A stretch of 64,000 bases of DNA, from contig NZ_PQCF01000032.1 of assembly GCF_002964765.1 (NCBI RefSeq), positions 496,001 through 560,000 on the forward strand, in the 5' to 3' direction. The translations under genes were made by a program, and so were the position numbers. The notes under the pieces were generated by a model. That model made no database searches. It had not been told where the DNA came from and was given only the letters and a program-made list of their open reading frames with translations. This document shows positions 46,861 through 56,474 of this stretch, one piece after another; position 1 is the stretch's first letter; each line of letters begins with the position of its first letter. This DNA is from Pseudoalteromonas sp. T1lg88 (lineage in GTDB: Bacteria; Pseudomonadota; Gammaproteobacteria; Enterobacterales; Alteromonadaceae).

Positions 46861-47072
46861 TAAGCAAGCAGCACACTGGTGTCTTCTGCATTCATAGCGT
46901 GCTTACGCTCAACCAGTCCCCAGGCTTTCTCGTGGAAGTAAAATGCCACTGTATTCACCGCGGGCTCGACAATGGCGACCAGGCCTCCAAGCACCAGGCT
47001 ACCGGTTAATAGGTAGGTTACACCAAAGGCAATGGCGAAATGCATGGTTGCGAAAGTGGCTGTTTTCTTCAT
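46860..47072 (-). CDS. DUF2061 family small membrane protein
   Basis: This 70-residue protein starts at ATG 47072 (MKKTATFATMHFAIAFG), with AGAGAA upstream; the frame extends nine codons further without a good start context. Two hydrophobic segments (about residues 10-25 and 30-50) and VNTVAFYFHEKAWG are the DUF2061 signature. It is an inner-membrane protein of unknown function. Its stop lies at the edge of the accessory segment. Confidence 0.85.
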   Translation of the reverse strand: MKKTATFATMHFAIAFGVTYLLTGSLVLGGLVAIVEPAVNTVAFYFHEKAWGLVERKHAMNAEDTSVLLA

Positions 47073-47202
47073 GACTAATTCTCTAAATCTCCAGTTCAAG
47101 TCCGTTTATTATTAGTCAGGCATATTGATAGATAAAATGGGTTTATATGATTAATGCAATCACAAAAATAGAATGAATAACTCAAATCAGCTTTTGAGCG
47201 TT

Positions 47203-48159
47203 TTAACTAGACTCGCGGCGATAGCGCATGGCCAAACGTAGGCGATTAAGCTCGTTCTGATGTTGTTGATTCAATTGTCGCGCCTGAGCCAGGGTCACCG
47301 GGGTAAAGGTGACCCTGTGGCCACCCCTGAGTTGCCCTAAGCGCGGCAGATCTGCGGCGATCACCTGACCCAACAGCGGATAGCCGCCGGTGGTTTGGCA
47401 ATCATTTAACAGGACTATGGGCTCGCCGCTTGGCGGCAGTTGTATACTACCCGGTGCCACCGCCGTGCTTTTAATGCTTAAAGCATGGCTAATGGACTCG
47501 TCAAGGTCCGCGCTGGTTGGCTCTGCCTGCAGGCGCAACCCCATGCGATTGCTTTGCGCCGATACCTGCCAAGTTGCCTCGCTAAACGCGAGTTTAAGTT
47601 TTGCTGCTAAGCCAAATTCTCTGGGCTCGGCAATATAATGGATTGGGCCTTGGCGCCTGGGTAACTTGGCTCCCCAATTAAGCCACTCAAATTTGCTGGT
47701 GGCGAAAGCAACTTGTTGTCCTTCCTTAAGCACCTGCCCATCCAGGCCACCGAATCCGGCCATGCAATCTGTGCTACAACTGCCCAAGACCGGCTCTAAA
47801 GCAAAACCACCGCTTATGGCTAAATAGCAGCGCAGGTTCAGAGACGAGGAGGCAAAGGTGAGGGTTTGCCCAGCTTCAGCCCGGTAACACCAGCCGGTTT
47901 CTATGCGCTTCCCGTTTAAATTAGCGCTCATATCGGCGCCGCTAAGAGCAAAGCAGCACGGTCGTTCAAAACGCAGCTTGGCCATGCCCAGGGTGATCTC
48001 TAACGCGGCAGCATCTTCGTTATTGCCTACCAATAGATTGGCAACCCGCAGGGCATCGCTATCAAGGGCGCCGCACTGGGATACGCCTAAGTGACGGTGA
48101 CCAAAGCGGCCAAGGTCTTGAATAGTTAGCTGGGGTCCGGGCTTAATGATGGTCAACAT
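47203..48159 (-). CDS. pxpC: 5-oxoprolinase subunit C (biotin-dependent carboxylase-like, PxpC)
   Basis: PxpC (318 residues; E. coli YbgK 310) is the KipA/AHS2-domain subunit of the bacterial 5-oxoprolinase PxpABC, which opens 5-oxoproline to glutamate with ATP. Diagnostic stretches are GPQLTIQDLGRFGHRHLGVSQ at the N-terminus, MGLRLQ and LLNDCQTTGGYPLLGQVI. It follows pxpB by 3 bases. The third subunit gene, pxpA, is not adjacent. Confidence 0.92.
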   Translation of the reverse strand: MLTIIKPGPQLTIQDLGRFGHRHLGVSQCGALDSDALRVANLLVGNNEDAAALEITLGMAKLRFERPCCFALSGADMSANLNGKRIETGWCYRAEAGQTLTFASSSLNLRCYLAISGGFALEPVLGSCSTDCMAGFGGLDGQVLKEGQQVAFATSKFEWLNWGAKLPRRQGPIHYIAEPREFGLAAKLKLAFSEATWQVSAQSNRMGLRLQAEPTSADLDESISHALSIKSTAVAPGSIQLPPSGEPIVLLNDCQTTGGYPLLGQVIAADLPRLGQLRGGHRVTFTPVTLAQARQLNQQHQNELNRLRLAMRYRRESS

Positions 48160-48162
48160 GGT

Positions 48163-48822
48163 CTAAGCCTCCACAAAGCGAAGGGTATCGCCAGGGGCGA
48201 ATAATGCCGGTGGCTGTTTAGTTGGGTCAAACAGCGTCTGCTCTGTGTGGCCGAGAATATGCCAGCCACCAGGAGAGTTAGCAGGATAGATGGCGGTTTT
48301 ATCTGCGGCGATGGCAACGCTGCCTTTGGGCACTAAGGTACGGGGTGTAGCCAAACGTGGCAGCTGCAGGCGCGAGTCCAGGCCGCTGATGTAGGCAAAG
48401 CCGGGCTGAAAGCCGATAAAGTCCACGGTATAAAGCCCACTGGTGTGAATATTTATGACCTCGCGCTCGCTAAGGCCACAACTCTTAGCTACCGAGGCGA
48501 GATCCAAGCCGTGCTTGCCCCCGTATTGCACCTTGATCTCATGAAACTGGCTTTGACTGCTATCTTCATCAAATTGCTGCCACATCAGCAGCAAGTGCTG
48601 TTGCACCCTCTCTAATTCGAGATGACTGCGGCCATACAGGGTCAAGGTTTGATCGGCACTGACTACATCTACATAATCAGGTTGTAGCAGCAACTGGCGG
48701 GCCAAGGCATTGATCATACGCTGCTTTTGCGCCTTATCGAGCGCGCTAATAGGACTGGCGTCCAATACCAGGGTGGCGTTATCGATTTGATAAAAATGCG
48801 GCGCCGGCAAGGCTGAAGTCAT
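48163..48822 (-). CDS. pxpB: 5-oxoprolinase subunit B (PxpB)
   Basis: PxpB (219 residues; E. coli YbgJ 218) is the AHS1/KipI-type subunit. The start at ATG 48822 gives MTSALPAPHFYQIDNATLV. An upstream extension of 37 codons in the same frame crosses the divergent promoter and is not family-like. Core motifs are VQYGGKHGLDLASVA, GFQPGFAYISGLD, LATPRTLVPKGSVAIA and GGWHILGHT. It pairs with pxpC. Confidence 0.92.
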   Translation of the reverse strand: MTSALPAPHFYQIDNATLVLDASPISALDKAQKQRMINALARQLLLQPDYVDVVSADQTLTLYGRSHLELERVQQHLLLMWQQFDEDSSQSQFHEIKVQYGGKHGLDLASVAKSCGLSEREVINIHTSGLYTVDFIGFQPGFAYISGLDSRLQLPRLATPRTLVPKGSVAIAADKTAIYPANSPGGWHILGHTEQTLFDPTKQPPALFAPGDTLRFVEA

Positions 48823-48980
48823 AGCAAGCTGATCCTTAATTCTGGTGTTACGGCTTAGCTCTGGGCTGTGTGAATAATTATAAGCCTGGGTACGGTCTAA
48901 TAAACAGGTGCAGGGGGAATATGAGACCTGCATTGATATCGCCGAATATCTTCTTATCTCTACAGTCTATCGGGGTTATT

Positions 48981-50273
48981 ATGTTTAACAAGTTGTTTTT
49001 ATGCGCGATTTCACTGTTCCTTGGGCTAAGTTCAAGCAGCTTGCTTGGCGCCGATAAGGCGCAAATGACCAACGCGACGCAACAAATTGTGCTTGGGGCT
49101 GGGTGTTTTTGGGGCGTTGAAAAGCGCTTTGAAGCCTTACCAGGGGTGCTCAACGCCGAGTCGGGTTATGCAGATGGACGGGGATTTAAACCCACTTATA
49201 AGAACATCATCGCCAGAAAACGTCGTTTTGATGAAAATAACTACGCCGAAGTGGTACGCGTGACCTTTAATGCCAATGTCGTCAGCTTAGAGCAAATCCT
49301 CCAGTTCTACTTTGAACAACATGACCCTACCCAGGTTAATCGTCAGGGCAATGATAGGGGCACCCAGTATCGCTCGACCATACTTACCTACGATGAAACG
49401 CAGCAGGGTATTGCCGTTAAGATACAGAGTCAGTATCAAAAATTATTAACCCAGGCCGGTTATGGCCAGATAGCGACGGTTATCAAACCGCTGGAAAAAT
49501 TCCATCCTGCCGAAAATTATCATCAGGACTATCTTCGCAAAAACCCTAATGGCTATTGCCCAGATCATTCCACCGGCGTTCGTTTTGCAAAGCAAGAAGA
49601 AGCTCGGGTAGATAATACGCCGCTGTTAAAGGGGAAGCATATTGTCATGCTCGATGCCCGTGCCTATTGCCCGTACTGTGAGAAATTTAAGGCGGATGTA
49701 CTGAATGACTATCAAGGCTCTATCAAGGTACATATGCGCTATGCGTCACAGCTTGATGGCCTAAGCGTGACCACGCCCACTTTTGCGACGCCAACCATAC
49801 TATTTTTAGAAAACGGCAAGGAAGTGGCGGGTTATCAAGGGTACATGGAACCGGGTCTGTTTTATAAGGCGCTGGGCGCGTTCAAACTAGGAGACACCGA
49901 GGCCTATCGGGTCGCCTTTAACAAGGGCACGGATAATCGCTTTTGTAAGGAATATGAAATCTTTAAAAATACACCGGACGGTGTGTTTATAGACAAACTC
50001 TCAGGTGCGCCTCTATTCGATACCAAAGATCGTTTTAATTCCGGCACCGGCTGGTTGTCATTTACCAAACCCGTGGCGGGGCAGGTAACCCGTCATCAAG
50101 ACAACAGTTATGGCATGCGCCGCGTGGAAATTCGCTCTAAATCCTCGGGTATTCACTTGGGGCATGTCTTTGCCAACGAGGGACCGGGAGGCAAACCGCG
50201 CTATTGCATCAATGCCACAGTGCTGGAATTTGTACACCGGGCCCAATATCTTGCCCGTACCGAAGCGCAATAG
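48981..50273 (+). CDS. msrAB: Periplasmic MsrA-thioredoxin-MsrB fusion, methionine sulfoxide reductase
   Basis: This 430-residue protein starts at 48981, giving a signal peptide (MFNKLFLCAISLFLGLSSSS), so it acts outside the cytoplasm. Order of domains: MsrA (about 30-205, catalytic Cys in GAGCFWGVEKRF, substrate segment KFHPAENYHQDYL); a thioredoxin-like middle (about 215-305, redox motif CPYC in DARAYCPYCEKF and cis-Pro in TPTFATPTILF); and MsrB (about 310-430, RFNSGTGWLSF, HLGHVFANEGPGG, catalytic Cys in RYCINATVLEF). The MsrB zinc CxxC pairs are absent, as in several fused forms. In Neisseria PilB the thioredoxin lies first; here it sits between the two reductases and could recycle both. 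Confidence 0.9.
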   Translation: MFNKLFLCAISLFLGLSSSSLLGADKAQMTNATQQIVLGAGCFWGVEKRFEALPGVLNAESGYADGRGFKPTYKNIIARKRRFDENNYAEVVRVTFNANVVSLEQILQFYFEQHDPTQVNRQGNDRGTQYRSTILTYDETQQGIAVKIQSQYQKLLTQAGYGQIATVIKPLEKFHPAENYHQDYLRKNPNGYCPDHSTGVRFAKQEEARVDNTPLLKGKHIVMLDARAYCPYCEKFKADVLNDYQGSIKVHMRYASQLDGLSVTTPTFATPTILFLENGKEVAGYQGYMEPGLFYKALGAFKLGDTEAYRVAFNKGTDNRFCKEYEIFKNTPDGVFIDKLSGAPLFDTKDRFNSGTGWLSFTKPVAGQVTRHQDNSYGMRRVEIRSKSSGIHLGHVFANEGPGGKPRYCINATVLEFVHRAQYLARTEAQ

Positions 50274-50291
50274 AGCGCAATAATGCTTGGG

Positions 50292-51290
50292 CTAGTCACT
50301 GTCGCTGCTAAATAGTTTTTTACGCACCAGGGTGCGGTACTCACTCGGGCTTTGTCCTAGCTCCTGGGCAAAGAGCTTATTGAGCAGTGCCTGATGGTTA
50401 AAGCCCAGCTCCAAAGCGATATCGTTAATGCTGAGGTTGGAGTTAGCGAGCAACTCTTGGCCAGCCTGTACCTTAAGCTTGCGCCAATATTGATTCGGAC
50501 TTAGGCCGGTGGCCTGTTTAAAGCGCCGCGTCAGGGTGCGCTGTGAGATGGCAAATTGACTGGCTATGTCGGCAATACTCAGTTCCGCGCTCAGATTATT
50601 CTTCAGCCAAAACTGAACCTGGGCGATAAGCTCATCGGGGTGACGTTCATTCATACCTTCTAGGTAGCGCTGTTGCTCATAGGGTTTTCGTACCTCATGG
50701 GAGAAGTTGCGCTGCACATGCAGGGCACATTCGCGGCCATAGAGATTCTCAAGGATATGCACTATCACGTCGGCTAAGGCATTGAGGCTGGCGACACAAT
50801 AAAGTCCCTCGGCCTGGGTAATAAAGTACTCGGGCTTTAGCTCAACTTTGGGGTAATCGCGCTTAAACTGATCGGCATAATGCCAATGGGTGGTGGCCGG
50901 GTGGCCGTCGAGCAATTTGGCCTCGGCGAGAAAGCAGTTGCCGGTGCCAACGCCTATCATGGCGCAGCGTTTTGGGTCGAGCTTGGCCAGCGCCTGAATC
51001 ATACCCTCTTGTTTTCTCAATACCGGACGCGGGTTGCGCCACAGGCTGGGTAAAATAAGCAGATCACAGGTATCTAGTGCATCTAATCCGACGTTGGCGG
51101 TGAAGGGCAGGCCACTGTGGGCGAGAACCGGCTCAGTGGTTTGTGCCATCAACTGCAGGCAGAGTTTCGGTGCTTCCTTGCTATGGCGCCGTGCAAAGGC
51201 ATAACCGGCGTGGAGCATCTCAAAAGGCAGGGTCAGGCTGGTGGCCAGCATTTGTGGATACAGGGCTATTAATACGTTAAATGGCTTCAT
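50292..51290 (-). CDS. GlxA-family AraC-type transcriptional regulator
   Basis: This 332-residue protein has an N-terminal DJ-1/PfpI-like domain (about residues 4-190, with MIGVGTGNCFLAEA in place of the catalytic cysteine motif) and a C-terminal double helix-turn-helix of AraC type (about 225-325, SIADIASQFAISQRTLTRRF then SINDIALELGFNHQALLNKLF). The start is ATG 51290, with GGATC upstream. It is divergent from the beta-ketoacyl synthase gene across a 120-base gap and may regulate it. The inducer is unknown. Confidence 0.9.
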   Translation of the reverse strand: MKPFNVLIALYPQMLATSLTLPFEMLHAGYAFARRHSKEAPKLCLQLMAQTTEPVLAHSGLPFTANVGLDALDTCDLLILPSLWRNPRPVLRKQEGMIQALAKLDPKRCAMIGVGTGNCFLAEAKLLDGHPATTHWHYADQFKRDYPKVELKPEYFITQAEGLYCVASLNALADVIVHILENLYGRECALHVQRNFSHEVRKPYEQQRYLEGMNERHPDELIAQVQFWLKNNLSAELSIADIASQFAISQRTLTRRFKQATGLSPNQYWRKLKVQAGQELLANSNLSINDIALELGFNHQALLNKLFAQELGQSPSEYRTLVRKKLFSSDSD

Positions 51291-51410
51291 AAAAGATCCG
51301 ACCATTTAAATTTGGCCGTATTTGATAAATATATGGCCATTAAAACACATATCGACCGCTGTGTTCCACTTACACTAGGGACAATTTCCAAAGTAAAAGA
51401 ATGAGTTGTT

Positions 51411-53306
51411 ATGAGTGCATTACCTGTAATTGTTGCCATGGGTGGTATTAATGCCGCCGGGCGCACGTCATTTAACCAGGGTTTCCGCCGTGTGGTACTC
51501 GACGCCTTGCCATTAGCACAGCGCCAAGAAACCCTATTAGGCCTGGCCAGTTTAATGAATCTGGTAAGTGACGAGCAGGGACAATTGCTGAGCAAGGATG
51601 GCGTTGCCATCACAGCCGACAATGTTGAAGCGCAACTGGGCGAGCAGATCCTAGCTGGTACCCTAATTCGTCGTATCGAAGAGCGTTTCTTCGACGTTGA
51701 CGCCACTCATTCGCACCAAAAATTGGTAGCCCAGGCCAGTGCGCCTATCAGCTTTACCACCCGTAAGCGTCAGCTACCTGAGCCTATCCCAAGTAATTGG
51801 CAAGTCACCGAGCTGGAAAAAGGCCAGGTTGAAGTAACCATTTGTGGTGATTTTGAGGTTAAGCTCGACAGTTACCGTGACAACCCGATCAAGGCTGCTG
51901 GTCAATTGCCTACCGGTTTTGACCCATCGCAAATGTATAACAGCCGTTATCAGCCGCGTGGTCTGCAAGCCACCATTTTTGCTGCCAGTGATGCGATTCA
52001 TGCCAGCGGTCTGGATTGGCAAAAGGTGATGAACTCGGTGGAGCCGGATCAAATCGGTACCTACAGTGCGTCTGTGGCCGGTCAGGTGAATAGCGAAGGT
52101 CTGGGCGGTCTGTTTAAAGCGCGTCTGCAAGGTGACCGTGTGAGCACCAAACAGCTGGCGCTGGGTCTTAATACCATGTCTACCGACTTTATCAATGCCT
52201 ATGTCACCGGTAACGTGGGTACCACTTTTACCACCTCAGGTGCTTGTGCCACCTTTTTGTATAACCTGCGTGCTGCGGTACACGACATTAAGGCTGGTCG
52301 TACTCGTGTTGCTATCGTGGCTTCAAGCGAATGTGCCATCGAGCCGGAGATCATTGAAGGCTTCGGTAATATGGGCGCCTTGGCCAACGACGATAACCTG
52401 AAAAAACTTGATGGCAGCGATGAAGTGGATTACCGCCGTACCTCGCGTCCATTTGGCGAAAACTGTGGTTTCACCATAGGTGAGGGCGCTCAGGTGACCA
52501 TATTAATGGACGACGCCTTAGCGTTGGAATTAGGCGCTGACATTCTTGGCAGTGTGCCGGATGTGTTTGTTAATGCCGATGGTTTTAAGAAGTCTATTAC
52601 CGCACCGGGTCCGGGTAACTATATCACTATGGCCAAAGCCGTGGCATTGGCACAAGCCATTGTTGGCGATGAAGCCATCAGTGAGCGCAGCTTTATTCTC
52701 GCCCATGGTTCGAGCACACCACAAAACCGTGTGACCGAGTCGGCGATTTACGACCGTATCGCTACTGCTTATGACATTAACAATTGGCCGGTTGTCGCGC
52801 CAAAAGCTTTTGTTGGCCACACCATAGCACCAGCCAGTGGCGATCAGCTTGCCTTTGCCCTGGGTGTGTTTAGCGACAACATCATGCCGGGTGTAACCAC
52901 CATAGATAAGGTGGCGGACGATGTATTTAACGCTCGTCTTAATATCAGCCTGGAGCATTATCAATGTGCCCCTCAGGATGTGGCCTTTATTAACTCTAAA
53001 GGCTTTGGTGGTAACAACGCCACCGCGCCTGTGCTCAGCCCAAGTGTGACTAAACGCATGTTGGCTGCGCGCCATGGCGATGCTGCAATCGCGGAGCATG
53101 AAGTGGCCTTTAAAGATACAGCAGCGCAACAGCAGGTTTATTTTGAACAGGCGCAACGCGGCGAGTTTTCACTTATCTATCGTTTTGGTGAAGGTCTTAT
53201 CGACGAAAATGCTATCAGCTTTGATACCGAGCAGATGCAGATCCCGGGCTTTGATAAGCCAGTTCGTCTGGATATTGCCAATCCGTACAGCGACATGACC
53301 AAATAA
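51411..53306 (+). CDS. Beta-ketoacyl synthase (KAS-like, 631 residues)
   Basis: This is a thiolase-fold condensing enzyme. The nucleophile is Cys279 in TTSGACATFLYNL. The two histidines appear in ILAHGSSTPQNRVTES and FVGHTIAPASGDQLAF, completing Cys-His-His as in FabB/FabF. It is about 200 residues longer than FabB, with an N-terminal module (about residues 1-165, VIVAMGGINAAGRTSF) and a C-terminal tail. Relatives of this length are widespread in marine gammaproteobacteria, but the acyl product is not established. It is a single gene with its own terminator. Confidence 0.88.
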   Translation: MSALPVIVAMGGINAAGRTSFNQGFRRVVLDALPLAQRQETLLGLASLMNLVSDEQGQLLSKDGVAITADNVEAQLGEQILAGTLIRRIEERFFDVDATHSHQKLVAQASAPISFTTRKRQLPEPIPSNWQVTELEKGQVEVTICGDFEVKLDSYRDNPIKAAGQLPTGFDPSQMYNSRYQPRGLQATIFAASDAIHASGLDWQKVMNSVEPDQIGTYSASVAGQVNSEGLGGLFKARLQGDRVSTKQLALGLNTMSTDFINAYVTGNVGTTFTTSGACATFLYNLRAAVHDIKAGRTRVAIVASSECAIEPEIIEGFGNMGALANDDNLKKLDGSDEVDYRRTSRPFGENCGFTIGEGAQVTILMDDALALELGADILGSVPDVFVNADGFKKSITAPGPGNYITMAKAVALAQAIVGDEAISERSFILAHGSSTPQNRVTESAIYDRIATAYDINNWPVVAPKAFVGHTIAPASGDQLAFALGVFSDNIMPGVTTIDKVADDVFNARLNISLEHYQCAPQDVAFINSKGFGGNNATAPVLSPSVTKRMLAARHGDAAIAEHEVAFKDTAAQQQVYFEQAQRGEFSLIYRFGEGLIDENAISFDTEQMQIPGFDKPVRLDIANPYSDMTK

Positions 53307-53324
53307 GCTGGTCGTGAAAGAATG

Positions 53325-53353
53325 AAAAAAGCCCCGCATCAGCGGGGCTTTTT
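53325..53353. terminator. Bidirectional terminator between KAS and fghA
   Basis: A6, GCCCCGC-ATCA-GCGGGGC, T5: works for both convergent genes. Confidence 0.9.
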
Positions 53354-53400
53354 GTTATCTGTAAGGGCCGGCCCTAAGGGCTTTCCCCAAGGGCTTTCCT

Positions 53401-54249
53401 TTAGCCTAAGTATTGCGCATGGAAGCGCAAGTGCTGATCGATAAAGCTACTGATAAAAAAGTAACTATGATCGTAACCAGGGTGCTGCTCCAGGCAAAGA
53501 GAGACATCGGCTTGCTCTGCCGCGGCTATTAAACGCTCCGGTCGCAGCTGGCTTTCCAAAAAGGTGTCACTCATGCCCTGGCTGACCAGCAGCGGCGGGC
53601 ATTTATCCACTGGGGTATGGCTGAGTAGCTCACAGCTGTCATAGGCCTTCCAACTCTCCCTGTCTTTACCCAAATAACCGCTAAAGGCTTTTTCACCCCA
53701 AGGGCAGCTAAGCGGGTTGGTTATAGGAGCAAAGGCACTAACACTTGTGTATTGGCCAAGATTACGTAAACCTAAAACCAAAGCACCATGACCACCCATG
53801 GAATGGCCGCTGATGGCCTTTTTACCATTACTGGGAAAGTGCTCATCTATCAGTGCCGGCAGCTCAGAGCAAATGTAGTCATACATTTGGTAGTGCTGCT
53901 TATAAGGCTCTTCGGTGGCGTTAACGTAAAAGCCGGCACCTAAACCGAAGTCGTAATTGCCCTCGGGATCATCAGCAACACCCTCGCCACGTGGGCTGGT
54001 GTCTGGTGCTACAAGAATAATGCCGAGCTCGGCGGCGGTTTTAAAGGCCGCCGCCTTTTGCATAAAGTTTTCATCGGTGCAGGTTAAACCCGACAGCCAA
54101 TACAGCACAGGTGCCTTGGCGGTTTCATCCACGCCCGGGGGCAAAAAGATGGCAAAGGTCATGGTGCAGTTATTCACCGCGGATTTGTGGCTGTAACGCT
54201 TATGCCAGCCGCCGTGTACCTTATTATTGGCAATTAATTCCAAGCTCAT
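53401..54249 (-). CDS. fghA: S-formylglutathione hydrolase
   Basis: FghA (282 residues) hydrolyses S-formylglutathione to formate and glutathione, the second step of glutathione-dependent formaldehyde detoxification. The alpha/beta-hydrolase nucleophile is in SGHSMGGHGAL (Ser about 149), the acid follows in LVSQGMSDTFLE, and the histidine in HPGYDHSYFF. YWLSGLTCTDENFMQKA forms the oxyanion region. It starts 9 bases after adhC and is its operon partner. Confidence 0.96.
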   Translation of the reverse strand: MSLELIANNKVHGGWHKRYSHKSAVNNCTMTFAIFLPPGVDETAKAPVLYWLSGLTCTDENFMQKAAAFKTAAELGIILVAPDTSPRGEGVADDPEGNYDFGLGAGFYVNATEEPYKQHYQMYDYICSELPALIDEHFPSNGKKAISGHSMGGHGALVLGLRNLGQYTSVSAFAPITNPLSCPWGEKAFSGYLGKDRESWKAYDSCELLSHTPVDKCPPLLVSQGMSDTFLESQLRPERLIAAAEQADVSLCLEQHPGYDHSYFFISSFIDQHLRFHAQYLG

Positions 54250-54258
54250 ATCGCCCCC

Positions 54259-55452
<1,194 letters not shown>

Positions 55453-55479
55453 TTAATATACTTTTACACAGAGGTAATA

Positions 55480-56388
55480 ATGCGTTGGCAAGGCATGCCG
55501 GAATTTATTGCTGCGGCGCAAGCTCAATCCTTTACCGCCGCGGCAAGGCAAATAGGCACCTCGGTGGCCCATATCAGTCGTTCAATCAGTGCCCTGGAGG
55601 AGTATTACAATACTCAGCTTTTTATTCGCAGCACCCGTAAGGTAGTGTTGACGCAACAAGGTGAGTTGCTTTTGCACCATGCCAAAAAGGCACAGAGCGT
55701 ACTTGAGCAAGGGGAGTGGGCGCTGCAGCAGCAGCAGGCCCAGCCCAGTGGGCAATTGAGGATCACCGCACCTGTAATGTTTGGCGAGCAATTTATTATG
55801 CCCCTGGTGCACGAATATATGGCCCTTTACCCTAAGGTCAGCGTCACCATGATCTTGAGTAATCAAACCATGGACTTAATTGGTGAGCATATAGACCTGG
55901 CTATACGTATCGGTGAGCTTGCGGACTCGAATCTTAAAGCTCGTCGACTGGCATCAAGGGCGGTGATAGTCTGTGCGTCACCTGAATACTTAAACGAATA
56001 TGGCCAGCCTTATGTATTGAGTGAGCTTGCTCATCATCAATGCCTTCTCGGCCATGCCGACACCTGGCGATTTCAAGAAGATGGGCGCTTTAGGCATGTA
56101 AAAATAGCCAAGACCAAATTACGCTGTAACAGCGGTTGGGCCTTGGCGGATGCGGCCATGCGTGGCTTGGGGTTGGTACAACTGCCGGATTATTATGTGC
56201 AACCGGCGCTGCAACAGGGCCAGCTCAAAGAGGTGCTGCACAGTTTTGCAATTCGCAAAGAGCCCATATCTGCCATTACCCCGGCTAATTTATACCAGGC
56301 CAATGCCACCAAGGCGCTGATGGATTATCTCGCCGAGCATCTGAGTGATAGGCTAGGGGCCAGTTACGACCTTGGGCTGGGGCGATAA
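55480..56388 (+). CDS. LysR-type transcriptional regulator
   Basis: This 302-residue regulator has an N-terminal winged helix-turn-helix (residues 5-62, FIAAAQAQSFTAAARQIGTS then VAHISRSISALEE) and a periplasmic-binding-protein-like effector domain (about 90-295). It is divergent from adhC-fghA across a 93-base gap, the usual layout for a LysR regulator and its target, so control of formaldehyde detoxification is a reasonable inference. It reads toward lolC but ends 86 bases before it. Confidence 0.92.
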   Translation: MRWQGMPEFIAAAQAQSFTAAARQIGTSVAHISRSISALEEYYNTQLFIRSTRKVVLTQQGELLLHHAKKAQSVLEQGEWALQQQQAQPSGQLRITAPVMFGEQFIMPLVHEYMALYPKVSVTMILSNQTMDLIGEHIDLAIRIGELADSNLKARRLASRAVIVCASPEYLNEYGQPYVLSELAHHQCLLGHADTWRFQEDGRFRHVKIAKTKLRCNSGWALADAAMRGLGLVQLPDYYVQPALQQGQLKEVLHSFAIRKEPISAITPANLYQANATKALMDYLAEHLSDRLGASYDLGLGR

Positions 56389-56474
56389 ATTCGCCTACCG
56401 GAAGTGCTGAGCATACCCATGACCGCGTCCCTGTGTTAGCATCGTGACAATTTCGTTTTATTGTTAAGCTGTTG

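Noticed and set aside
49950..50240. Missing zinc cysteines and SGTGW in MsrB as signs of inactivation
   Set aside because: Zinc-free MsrB domains with Thr at this position are common in fused enzymes, and the catalytic RYCIN is intact.
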